A stretch of 64,000 nt of DNA from Nevskia sp. (GTDB taxonomy: Bacteria; Pseudomonadota; Gammaproteobacteria; Nevskiales; Nevskiaceae). Both the position numbers and the translations under genes were made by a program. Under the pieces are notes generated by a model. The model saw only the letters and a program-made list of their open reading frames with translations, had not been told where the DNA came from and did not search any database. Each line of letters opens with the position of its first letter. Position 1 is the first letter of the stretch. Shown here piece after piece: positions 26,521 to 33,727 of the stretch. The DNA is taken from NCBI GenBank assembly GCA_023229645.1, contig JALNYU010000003.1:62001-126000 (forward strand). The letters are read 5' to 3'.

Positions 26521-27954
26521 TTAGGGCAGCGGCACCGGATGCGCCAGATACTGCGCCGATAAGGTCTGGAACTGGCCGCCATCGGTGGTGATGTCGGTCT
26601 GATTGTTCTCGCCCGTGCTGAATACCGCGCCGAGCCCGCCAATCGCCGTTAGCTGATCGGCGTGGGTCAGGAAGTAATGCGCGCGGTTGTCGCGCCAATG
26701 CTTGCTGAAGCCGCCGGCCGACGTTGCGGCCGGTACGCCCATCGGTGTTTGCCACCACAGCAGCGGCAGCCCAATGCCTTTGCCGAACGCATCAGACTGC
26801 GCCAAGTGATCCAAGAAGTTCGGATGCGTGGCGTTGCTCTCATCCCAATACCAGCCGGTGCCGGGGCGGTTGCAATACGAGGGCAGGGCTTCAAAACAGC
26901 CGGCGTCGCGATCCAGCGTCTGGATGATCACGAAGTCGGCGGTATTGGCGCCGATGCGGTTCATGAACGCGATGACGTCGCTCTGTAGCGGCGCGCCGAA
27001 CGTAGACGGCGGGAAGCCAACCAAGGCCTGCGGCGCGTATTTATGCGCGATTACGATTAAGCAGCGCGCCATGCCGGTAATGTCGTTCGGCAATGCGGTG
27101 CAGTCGGGTGCGTCAGTGACAAACGCTTGCAGCCGGGTCGGATCGCCATTCGGCGCCTGCTGTTGCGCGTAGCCCCAGAAATCCGGCTCGAAATTGACCA
27201 GCGCCGGCTTGCCGTACAGCGCGAGGCGCTGGAACAGCAGCACGGCGTTGGACCAGTACGTGGTCATAAACGTGTGATCGTGCAGGCCGGACAGATTGCC
27301 GTCGCCGTTGGTCGCCATTTGATAGAACGTGAACATCGGCACCGCGCCGATGCTGTCGGCATTTGCGGCGACGATATTGACGTAGGCGCCGTCCGGACTG
27401 TTGTAGAACGGCCACGAGCCGGGTCCGAGGCCGGTTAGATAGCGGTCAAAAATGTCGGGCTTAATTCCTTGCGACAGGATCGTCGTCGCCTCGTTACTGG
27501 TGCCCAGCCCGACCAGGAACCGGTTCGGCCGACCCATGCGCGCCGCAAGCCGCGCCGCTGCCGAAAGGCCGCCAGTACCGCCACCTGTGGTTCCACCTGT
27601 TGTGCCGCCGGTGGTGGTTCCGCCCGTCGTGGTACCGCCGGTAGTTGTGCCACCAGTAGTTGTGCCACCAGTAGTTGTGCCACCGGTAGTTGTACCGCCT
27701 GTTGTAGTTCCGCCTGTTGTAGTTCCGCCGGTGGTCGTACCCCCGGTTGTTGTGCCACCAGTGGTAGTTCCGCCAGTGGTTGTCCCACCCGTTGTGCTCC
27801 CGCCGGTCGTGGTGCCGCCCGTTGTAGTCCCGCCGGTGGTGGAACCGCCCGTCGTTCCGCCGGTTGTGCCACCGCCAGCCGCGTTGTTCGACCCGCCGCC
27901 GCAGCCACTGAGCGCGAGGGTAAGGGTGATCAAAATAGAAAGACTCAATTTCAT
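26521..27954 (-). CDS. Surface lipoprotein with GGTTT repeat linker
   Basis: A 477-residue predicted lipoprotein: signal peptide ending in the lipobox LSGC (Cys18), then a linker of about 100 residues built almost only of Gly and Thr in five-residue GGTTT units, then a globular domain of about 330 residues. The domain contains NFEPDFWGYAQQ, FWG, PLLWWQTPMG and many aromatic residues, recalling glycoside-hydrolase-like barrels, but I cannot assign a family. The Thr/Gly linker would hold the domain away from the outer membrane. Convergent with the ABC transporter; no operon partner. Confidence 0.8.
   Translation of the reverse strand: MKLSLSILITLTLALSGCGGGSNNAAGGGTTGGTTGGSTTGGTTTGGTTTGGSTTGGTTTGGTTTGGTTTGGTTTGGTTTGGTTTGGTTTGGTTTGGTTTGGTTTGGTTTGGTTTGGTTGGTTGGGTGGLSAAARLAARMGRPNRFLVGLGTSNEATTILSQGIKPDIFDRYLTGLGPGSWPFYNSPDGAYVNIVAANADSIGAVPMFTFYQMATNGDGNLSGLHDHTFMTTYWSNAVLLFQRLALYGKPALVNFEPDFWGYAQQQAPNGDPTRLQAFVTDAPDCTALPNDITGMARCLIVIAHKYAPQALVGFPPSTFGAPLQSDVIAFMNRIGANTADFVIIQTLDRDAGCFEALPSYCNRPGTGWYWDESNATHPNFLDHLAQSDAFGKGIGLPLLWWQTPMGVPAATSAGGFSKHWRDNRAHYFLTHADQLTAIGGLGAVFSTGENNQTDITTDGGQFQTLSAQYLAHPVPLP
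27565..27876 (-). repeat. 15-bp coding minisatellite (GGTTT units)
   Basis: About 17 five-residue units, of which roughly 12 in a row are perfect at the protein level while the DNA units vary at third codon positions. The variation shows selection to keep the protein pattern rather than recent DNA slippage. Units near the ends have Ser for Thr or lack one Thr. Confidence 0.85.
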
Positions 27955-28016
27955 AGCCGCACCTGAGATGGCGCCCGCCGAGCGGGCAATTTGCCGCCGG
28001 CGGGTACCGGAAGGCG

Positions 28017-28093
28017 TGGTGCCCCCGGCCGGAATTGAACCAGCAACCTCGCCCTTAGGAGGGGCGCGCTCTATCCAGTTGAGCTACGGGGGC
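28017..28093 (-). tRNA. tRNA-Arg (anticodon CCT)
   Basis: Cloverleaf read on the minus strand: acceptor GCCCCCG pairs with CGGGGGC, D-stem GCTC/GAGC, anticodon stem CGCCC/GGGCG with loop CTCCTAA (anticodon CCT), T-loop TTCAATT, and encoded CCA at 28017-28019. Reads AGG codons. Confidence 0.95.
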
Positions 28094-28312
28094 GCTTCCA
28101 TGTCAGGTCATCATAGCAAGCGAGGCGCTGGCGAGGTATTACGGCGCCGCAATCCTTGGGGGCGGTAGTCAGCGCGATACCGGTGTTCAGCCGCATTAAC
28201 GGCGTAATTCTGCCGATTAGCTGGCCCGATATTTTCCGTTTGTTTGATCGTGCGATGACTGTCGAATCAGAAAAACATCGGCCAATCAGGCCGGTTATCC
28301 AGGAGGAGCACA

Positions 28313-29887
28313 ATGCATAAGGGAATTTCTGTAATTCAACCATGCGCTATCGCTACTGCAGTGGCGCTGGCAGGCAGTTTTTTCGTGGCACCGGTCACGG
28401 CGCTGCAGCCGAAAGCGATCAATATTCACAGCGGTAAGGGCATTCCGGCTGAGATTGCACAAAAGGGTAAAACCTATGCGAACGTCGCCGCCGCCAGCCC
28501 GTGCACCGGCGCGTTCAGCGGCGGCGGCAGTATTAATGTTAGCCAGCCGGCATTTCTGAATGATGTCCCACAAGGGCAAATTTTTTGCGATTTTCACACC
28601 TTCGCCTGGAATCAATTCATCTATTTGACGCAGATGCAGGCTGATCCGAACAACGGCGGCACGGTGACGCCGCTCTTCCTGCATCTGGCCCCGTGGTACA
28701 ACGTTTTACTTCCGGACGGTTCTGCAGCACCGGGCCCGTATCCCGGGGGCAGCACAGCGCTGGAAGGCGCCGGGCTTGATCAAGGGCAGGCCGGCGACGA
28801 CGATCATCTCGTCGACGTAAACGGTGCGACCGTGCTTTACGACATCCGCTTCGACCAAACGATGTACGACGCCATTGTCTCCGGCGGCCTCTATACCCAA
28901 ACTGGTTTTGCCAAGGCCTGCCAGCCGAATAGCAGCGGCCAATGCGCGAACCCGCTATGGCTGCCGCCGACCACTACTACAACGCCCGCGGCGCCCGGTT
29001 CGCTCGAAATTAAAACGGCCTGGCGCGATTTCGGTACGCCAGCGGCGTGCCCCGGCACACAGTTTTATTGCAATGGTCGCTTCGGCCTAGTCGGCATGCA
29101 TTTGGTGCAGAAGACGCAAACCCACGGCGAGTGGATCTGGGCGTCGTTCGAGCACGTTGCCAACGATCCCGATTGTTATCCCGGCGGCGATACGCCGATT
29201 GCTGCCGCTTCGCCTTTGGGCACGCCGTGGTCGTTCTTCAATCCCAAAGCTGCAGCGTCCGGCGTCATGCGTAGCGGCATTTGCGAAGTGACCGGCACGG
29301 CGCCGCAATGCAATGGCAACCCGAAGTCGGCGAGCAGTCAGAAAGCCAGTGTCTATTCAGCTATCAACGTATGCCGGACCGATGCCTTGCCGCCAGGGGG
29401 CGCCAACACCATCAACTGCGCGGCGGTGCCGGATGGTCCTCCGCAGCAAAACTCGAACAGCGGCGGCAATGTGGCGTGCTTGAACGCGACGCTGCGGTCG
29501 AAATTAAAGGGCGTATGGCAGAACTACAAGATGATTGGCTCACTCTGGTTGCGTGGAACCACGGGTCCAACACAGCCGTTCACGATACAAATCTTCCAGC
29601 AGTCTGAGTCCGGCGTGCCGAACGAGCAACCCGTCGGTTTCCCGAACATGGCCAACACAACGATGGAAACCTGGATGCAGTGGGGCTCTACTGGCTACGA
29701 CCCGTTCGGCACGAATGCAACGCAAGCCGGGTGTTTCCTGTGCCACAACCTGCCAACAAACTTTCAGCCGGGTAGCGGTACCAATGCTGATGATTTGAGC
29801 CATTTCCCGGGCAAGTTGCCGACGGCGAAGCAAACGCAGCTCAGAAAATCACTACTGCCGGCAAGTTCAACGCGAAAAGTTAACTAG
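28313..29887 (+). CDS. Secreted monohaem c-type protein of unknown role
   Basis: A 524-residue exported protein: signal peptide with hydrophobic IATAVALAGSFFVAPVTA, a large Cys- and aromatic-rich middle (CDFHTFAWNQFIYL, YNVLLPDG, HGEWIWASFEHV), and one CxxCH haem-attachment site, CFLCH (residues 474-478), near the C-terminus. The ATG at 28313 has CCAGGAGGAG upstream. Haem binding in the periplasm is well supported by the motif plus export signal; the enzyme or electron-transfer role is not known. Repeat copy 3 lies 40 bp after the stop. Confidence 0.75.
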   Translation: MHKGISVIQPCAIATAVALAGSFFVAPVTALQPKAINIHSGKGIPAEIAQKGKTYANVAAASPCTGAFSGGGSINVSQPAFLNDVPQGQIFCDFHTFAWNQFIYLTQMQADPNNGGTVTPLFLHLAPWYNVLLPDGSAAPGPYPGGSTALEGAGLDQGQAGDDDHLVDVNGATVLYDIRFDQTMYDAIVSGGLYTQTGFAKACQPNSSGQCANPLWLPPTTTTTPAAPGSLEIKTAWRDFGTPAACPGTQFYCNGRFGLVGMHLVQKTQTHGEWIWASFEHVANDPDCYPGGDTPIAAASPLGTPWSFFNPKAAASGVMRSGICEVTGTAPQCNGNPKSASSQKASVYSAINVCRTDALPPGGANTINCAAVPDGPPQQNSNSGGNVACLNATLRSKLKGVWQNYKMIGSLWLRGTTGPTQPFTIQIFQQSESGVPNEQPVGFPNMANTTMETWMQWGSTGYDPFGTNATQAGCFLCHNLPTNFQPGSGTNADDLSHFPGKLPTAKQTQLRKSLLPASSTRKVN

Positions 29888-29928
29888 GGCCCGCTAACAC
29901 GTATGCGGTCGCAGTGATCGCATAGGTG

Positions 29929-30133
29929 TTATTGATCCGGCCATTAAGTGCTTGAATAAAGACAGTGCAATGCCAAACCGGATGCCGCACGTCCGAGAAA
30001 GCGCGAAACGGCCGGATCAATAACAAAGCAATTTGATTTTATTATTAATTCGGCACTCACGCCGTCTCGAAAAAATGCGATCTTAAATTGCCGCGTAGCA
30101 CCTCGTTCAGCTATTTTGTGGCCGAATCAATAA
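29929..30133 (+). repeat. Palindromic inverted-dimer repeat, copy 3
   Basis: 205 bp, same structure and orientation as copies 1 and 2. One C is missing in the left arm of module 2 (TTCGGCACTC for TTCGGCCACTC), and several loop positions differ, so this copy is slightly decayed. It lies between the monohaem gene and tRNA-Leu. Confidence 0.9.
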
Positions 30134-30280
30134 CAAGCCCTAAGCAGCGCTGTGATGGCCGAGCTTTCGGGCTCGGTCATCCCGCAGTCTTGCTGGATCA
30201 ATGCTGAATTCAGCGCAGAGCAGAAACTGTGCGCCCCGCGCACGGCGGGAAAAGTGTTAGCCCAGCGATTGCCGCTGGAC

Positions 30281-30366
30281 TGGTGCGCCCGGCCGGAATC
30301 GAACCGGCATGCCCAAAGGGCGGGAGATTTTAAGTCTCATGCGTCTACCAATTTCGCCACGGGCGC
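30281..30366 (-). tRNA. tRNA-Leu (anticodon TAA)
   Basis: Class II tRNA on the minus strand: acceptor GCGCCCG/CGGGCGC, D-arm GTGGCGAAATTGGTAGACGC, anticodon stem GAGAC... with loop containing TTAAAA (anticodon TAA), long variable arm, T-loop TTCGATT, encoded CCA at 30281-30283. Reads UUA codons. Confidence 0.95.
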
Positions 30367-30386
30367 AGCAACGACATATTAGCGGG

Positions 30387-30411
30387 AAAGGCGCAGCAAT
30401 GCCGCGCCTTT
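30387..30411. terminator. Hairpin between tRNA-Leu and dksA
   Basis: AAAGGCGC and GCGCCTTT form an 8-bp stem with a 9-base loop between the stop of dksA and the tRNA. A short T run exists only inside the stem, so this is a possible but weak terminator for dksA on the minus strand. Confidence 0.4.
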
Positions 30412-30483
30412 CAACGCTTAAGCCAAGATTTATTGGCGATTACATCCCGCTTGATACGCGGCGATCAAGCGCCGCGCGTCAAA

Positions 30484-30894
30484 TCAACGATCGCGGAAAT
30501 GGGTTTCGACTTTTTCGTCTTGACCTTTGATGTCAACGCAGACGGTGGCCGTCGGCCGCGCAAGCAGGCGCGGGATGCCAATCATCTCGCCGGTCTTCGT
30601 GCAGTATCCGTATTCTTTATCGCGGATTCTGCGCAGAGACTCATCGATTTTGCGCATCAACATCGATTCCCGCTCACGCAGGCGCAGATCAAGCCAGTGC
30701 TCTTCTTCCGCCGTGGCACGATCGGCCGGATCGGCAAAGATCTCGCGTTGATGCAGGCGTTCCTTAACATCAAGTTCGCGCGCCAGCACTTCTTCGCGCA
30801 TCTTGATCAGGCGCTGCCGGAAGAATTCGATTTGGACATCGTTCATGTACTCCGATTCCGGCATCGCGCGGATGTCGTCATCGGTCAGGTTCAC
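30484..30894 (-). CDS. dksA: RNA polymerase-binding protein DksA, conserved domain
   Basis: 136 residues if started at the GTG at 30894. DksA binds in the secondary channel of RNA polymerase and with ppGpp tunes rRNA and amino-acid promoters. The family core is clear: EYMNDVQIEFFRQRL, the coiled-coil with DPADRATAEEE, and GYCTKTGEMIGIPRLLARPTATVC. The zinc finger is degenerate: only one Cys remains in each half (CTKT and CVDI in place of CxxC). The frame is open without stops for about 66 codons upstream of the GTG, up to a run of nine A residues at 31093-31101, where it meets the Lys/Ala-rich frame in a different phase. The real protein is therefore probably longer (see that entry). No good ribosome site precedes the GTG. 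Confidence 0.9.
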   Translation of the reverse strand: MNLTDDDIRAMPESEYMNDVQIEFFRQRLIKMREEVLARELDVKERLHQREIFADPADRATAEEEHWLDLRLRERESMLMRKIDESLRRIRDKEYGYCTKTGEMIGIPRLLARPTATVCVDIKGQDEKVETHFRDR

Positions 30895-31064
30895 GACGTT
30901 ATTAAGCGTGGCAGCAGTAGAACGCGGCGCCGCAGCGGGGCGGTTCGGCTTTTCTGGTGACTGCTGCGACGCTGGTGTTACGTCGATGGGATCTCCGGCG
31001 CTAACGCCGGCTCCGGAATTGAGTTTTGGGTCATCACGGCGGGTATCGGTGTCACTGTTATCGA

Positions 31065-31511
31065 TTAGGAAATCTCGGGCACTACTAAGCGCTTTTTTTT
31101 TACAGCAGCGGGCTCGGCAACGGGCTTAGAAGCGGCAGTCTTAACGGCGGTTTTGGCAGAGGCTTTAGCGCCGGCTTGGTCTGCCGTTGCTACCGCCGCT
31201 GTCGGTAGAGTTGCGGCAACTTGAGACGAGCTCGCCGAAACCTTCGTCGTTACGGGCTTCTGCGTCTCCGCCTTGGCAGTCTTCGCAGTCTTCGCGATGA
31301 CTTTCTTGGCGGCAACCTTCTTTACCGCAACTTTTTTGCCAGCATGCTCCGCTTTCTGCGCCGGTCCTGGTTTCGTGTTCAGCGCCGCCTTACTGGCCGG
31401 TAGTTTTGCTGATGTCCGCACGGCAGTCTTAACTGCAGGTTGGATCACGACCTTGGATTTCGGGGCAGATTTCATCGTAGCCACCAGCATCTCCGCAAAA
31501 GCGTCATGCAT
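31065..31511 (-). CDS. Lys/Ala-rich N-terminal extension of DksA in another frame
   Basis: 149 residues or fewer, made almost wholly of Lys, Ala, Val, Thr and Ser, histone-tail-like. Long Lys/Ala-rich N-terminal tails are known on DksA of Xanthomonadales. The frame stops 9 codons after GTA AAA AAA AAG, while the -1 frame at the same place continues as GCG CTT AGT into the dksA frame with no stop. Joined, the product would be about 340 residues with the tail, an acidic/polar linker and the DksA domain. Start could be 31511 or the ATG at 31475; neither has a strong ribosome site. It could also be a true frameshift mutation or a base-count error. Confidence 0.6.
   Translation of the reverse strand: MHDAFAEMLVATMKSAPKSKVVIQPAVKTAVRTSAKLPASKAALNTKPGPAQKAEHAGKKVAVKKVAAKKVIAKTAKTAKAETQKPVTTKVSASSSQVAATLPTAAVATADQAGAKASAKTAVKTAASKPVAEPAAVKKKRLVVPEIS
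31092..31098 (-). promoter_or_regulatory. Candidate -1 slippery heptamer A AAA AAG in dksA
   Basis: In the zero frame the minus strand reads GTA AAA AAA AAG; the last seven bases are A AAA AAG, the same heptamer used in E. coli dnaX. A one-base backward slip enters the dksA frame. The nine-A run would also favour polymerase slippage. I did not find a compelling downstream pseudoknot by eye. Confidence 0.5.
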
Positions 31512-31581
31512 TGGAGTAAATTAGGCGACCATTTAGGTTGACTAATTCGTCGCGTTATAGCATCCGCTCACTTTTGCGTCA

Positions 31582-32550
31582 ATGAAACCCCACTCGCTTT
31601 GGCGGCCTCGCGCCTCGCTGTCAACATTGCGCGCGCGCGCCGATTTATACGCGCGGCTGCGCGAATTTTTTGCCGAGCGCGGGGTGCTCGAAGTCGAGAC
31701 GCCGGTATTATCGCAGGCGGCGACTGTCGATCCAAATATCGACAGTTACGTCAGCCAGAACCACCGCTGGCTGCAGACTTCGCCGGAATTTCCGATGAAG
31801 CGCCTGCTCGCGGCCGGCAGCGGGCCGATTTACCAGATCGCGCGCGTATTCCGCTGCGACGAAGCGGGGCGCTTTCACAATCCCGAATTCAGCTTGCTCG
31901 AATGGTATCGCCCCGGTTTCGATCACCTGCAGCTGATGGACGAGATCGAGGCTTTGTTTGCGACGCTCGGCGTTGTAAATCCCGCGCCGTTCGAGCGCCT
32001 GACATATCGCGCCGCATTTCAACGCTACGCTGGTCTCGATTCGCATGCCGCGCGCCTCGAAGACTTGCAGGCGGCTTGCAGGGCGCTGCCCGGCGGCATG
32101 CCAGAACCGCCGGAGTCCGATTGGGAAGCGCAGCGGAATTTTTATCTCGACCTGCTGATGAGCGCCGTGGTTAGCCCGCGGCTTGGCGCCGAGGCGCCGG
32201 TTTTTTTGCTCGATTTCCCGGCTTCGCAGGCGGCGCTGGCGCGCGTGCGTGCTGATACGCCACCGGTTGCCGAGCGTTTCGAGCTGTTTTGGCACGGTAT
32301 TGAACTGGCGAACGGCTTCCACGAACTGAGCGACGCCGGCGAGCAGCGCCGCCGCTTCGAGCACGACCGCGCGCGCCGCATCGCCGCTGGCCGTGTGGCG
32401 CCGCCTTACGATGCCCATTTGATCAGCGCGCTGCACCACGGTTTTCCGGATTGCGCCGGCGTGGCGCTCGGGCTTGACCGGCTGCTGATGCGCCTATTGG
32501 GTTTTGATAACGTCGGCGATACGCTGGCGTTTGACGATGCGCGCGCCTGA
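31582..32550 (+). CDS. epmA: EF-P lysyl-transferase (GenX/PoxA)
   Basis: 322 residues, the usual length for EpmA (325 in E. coli). It is a class II lysyl-tRNA synthetase catalytic core without an anticodon-binding domain, and adds beta-lysine to elongation factor P. Motif 2 reads VFRCDEAGRFHNPEFSLLEWYR, and motif 3 reads GVALGLDRLLMRLLG near the C-terminus; the N-terminal LREFFAERGVLEVETPVLS is also typical. Divergent from dksA. Confidence 0.95.
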   Translation: MKPHSLWRPRASLSTLRARADLYARLREFFAERGVLEVETPVLSQAATVDPNIDSYVSQNHRWLQTSPEFPMKRLLAAGSGPIYQIARVFRCDEAGRFHNPEFSLLEWYRPGFDHLQLMDEIEALFATLGVVNPAPFERLTYRAAFQRYAGLDSHAARLEDLQAACRALPGGMPEPPESDWEAQRNFYLDLLMSAVVSPRLGAEAPVFLLDFPASQAALARVRADTPPVAERFELFWHGIELANGFHELSDAGEQRRRFEHDRARRIAAGRVAPPYDAHLISALHHGFPDCAGVALGLDRLLMRLLGFDNVGDTLAFDDARA

Positions 32551-32570
32551 GTGCAAGCGAATTACCGCCG

Positions 32571-33365
32571 CTAAGCTTTGTAAATGTCCCAGGCGAAGCG
32601 GGCGATCAAGATGCTAACGATCACCACAAACAGCTTGCGGACGAAATGGCTGCCTTTGGCAATTGCCAACCGTGAGCCGATCAGCGATCCGGCGACGTTG
32701 CACACGGCCATCGGCAACGCGAAGCGAAATACGACATTGCCGCTGCTGGCGAAATAGACCAACGCGGCGAGATTGGTGATTGAATTCACCGCTTTCGCCG
32801 ACGCCGACGCCGCCAGAAAGCTGAAGCCAAACAAGCCAACAAACGCGAAAATCAGAAAGCTGCCGGTGCCAGGGCCGAAAAAGCCGTCGTAGAAGCCGAT
32901 GACGGCGCCGGTGGCGAGCGCAACCCAAAACTGTTGCACCGGTGACAGCTTAGGCGCATGCAGCGCGCCGAAATCCTTCTTCCACAGCGTGTAGCCGAGC
33001 AGAACAACCAGTAGCACCAGCACCATCGGCTTCAGCTGGGTATTGCTGATCAAGCTGACGGTGTGGGCGCCGAGGAACGAAAACAGCATCGCCGCAACGC
33101 CGGCTGGCAACACCGCGCGCCAGCTAATCGGCACCTTGCGCGCGTACTGCACGGTGGCGCTCAGCGTGCCCCAGATCGCGGCAAATTTATTGGTGCCGAA
33201 CACCGCCGCGGGCGATAGCTGCGGCAGCAGAATTAGCAATGCCGGAATCTGGATTAAGCCGCCGCCGCCGACCACGGCATCGACAAAGCCAGCCAGAAAC
33301 GCAAACGCGCACAGCGCTAGCGTCAGCGCGATCGGCAGATCGGCGAGGGCGGTGAGATCCGGCAT
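32571..33365 (-). CDS. TSUP-family transporter (TauE/SafE)
   Basis: 264 residues with about eight membrane segments. Two-fold internal pattern typical of the sulfite-exporter family: FLAGFVDAVVGGGGLIQIPALL in the first half and GFYDGFFGPGTGSFLIFAFV in the second. Members export sulfite or sulfonates or move other small anions; the substrate here is not known. It lies 8 bp after the small conserved protein and likely shares its transcript. Confidence 0.9.
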   Translation of the reverse strand: MPDLTALADLPIALTLALCAFAFLAGFVDAVVGGGGLIQIPALLILLPQLSPAAVFGTNKFAAIWGTLSATVQYARKVPISWRAVLPAGVAAMLFSFLGAHTVSLISNTQLKPMVLVLLVVLLGYTLWKKDFGALHAPKLSPVQQFWVALATGAVIGFYDGFFGPGTGSFLIFAFVGLFGFSFLAASASAKAVNSITNLAALVYFASSGNVVFRFALPMAVCNVAGSLIGSRLAIAKGSHFVRKLFVVIVSILIARFAWDIYKA

Positions 33366-33373
33366 CCGCTTGC

Positions 33374-33706
33374 TTACAGCAGCTTGCTAACCGCGCTTGG
33401 AATTTTATAGCGCTTGCCGGCGAACAGCTTGTTCAGCAGCAGCGTCAGCCACGGCCGGGAGCTGGAGAATTCGATGAGCTTGATGAAGCGCTCATCCTCT
33501 TCGGATTCCACCTCATAGCGCTCGATGGTCGCTGAAACCGTTTCTTGCTCGCCTTTCAGCATCGCTTGCACCGTAAAGCGACTCTTGGCGGTGTTAATCG
33601 AACAATCGACGACTTCGCCGTATTCCTTCAGCTTGTCGTTCAGGTAGGCCTTGATTGAGATCGCTAGCGCGCCATCCTTGACGCCGCGCGCCATACTTTT
33701 CAACAT
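33374..33706 (-). CDS. Small conserved cytoplasmic protein
   Basis: 110 residues, no signal peptide. I do not recognise the family. N-terminal 75 residues look like an alpha/beta unit (DGALAISIKAYLNDKLKEYGEVVDCSIN...RFTVQAML), and the end is basic and hydrophobic. ATG at 33706 has GGAG at good spacing. It lies 21 bp after the phoH-like stop and 8 bp before the TSUP gene, so all three form an operon. Confidence 0.75.
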   Translation of the reverse strand: MLKSMARGVKDGALAISIKAYLNDKLKEYGEVVDCSINTAKSRFTVQAMLKGEQETVSATIERYEVESEEDERFIKLIEFSSSRPWLTLLLNKLFAGKRYKIPSAVSKLL

Positions 33707-33727
33707 CGAGATTCTCCGAATTAATGA

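Noticed and set aside
27452..28168. A 238-residue plus-strand frame rich in VVPPVV repeats
   Set aside because: It is the antisense reading of the GGTTT-repeat lipoprotein; it has no signal peptide or ribosome site and runs through the tRNA-Arg gene.
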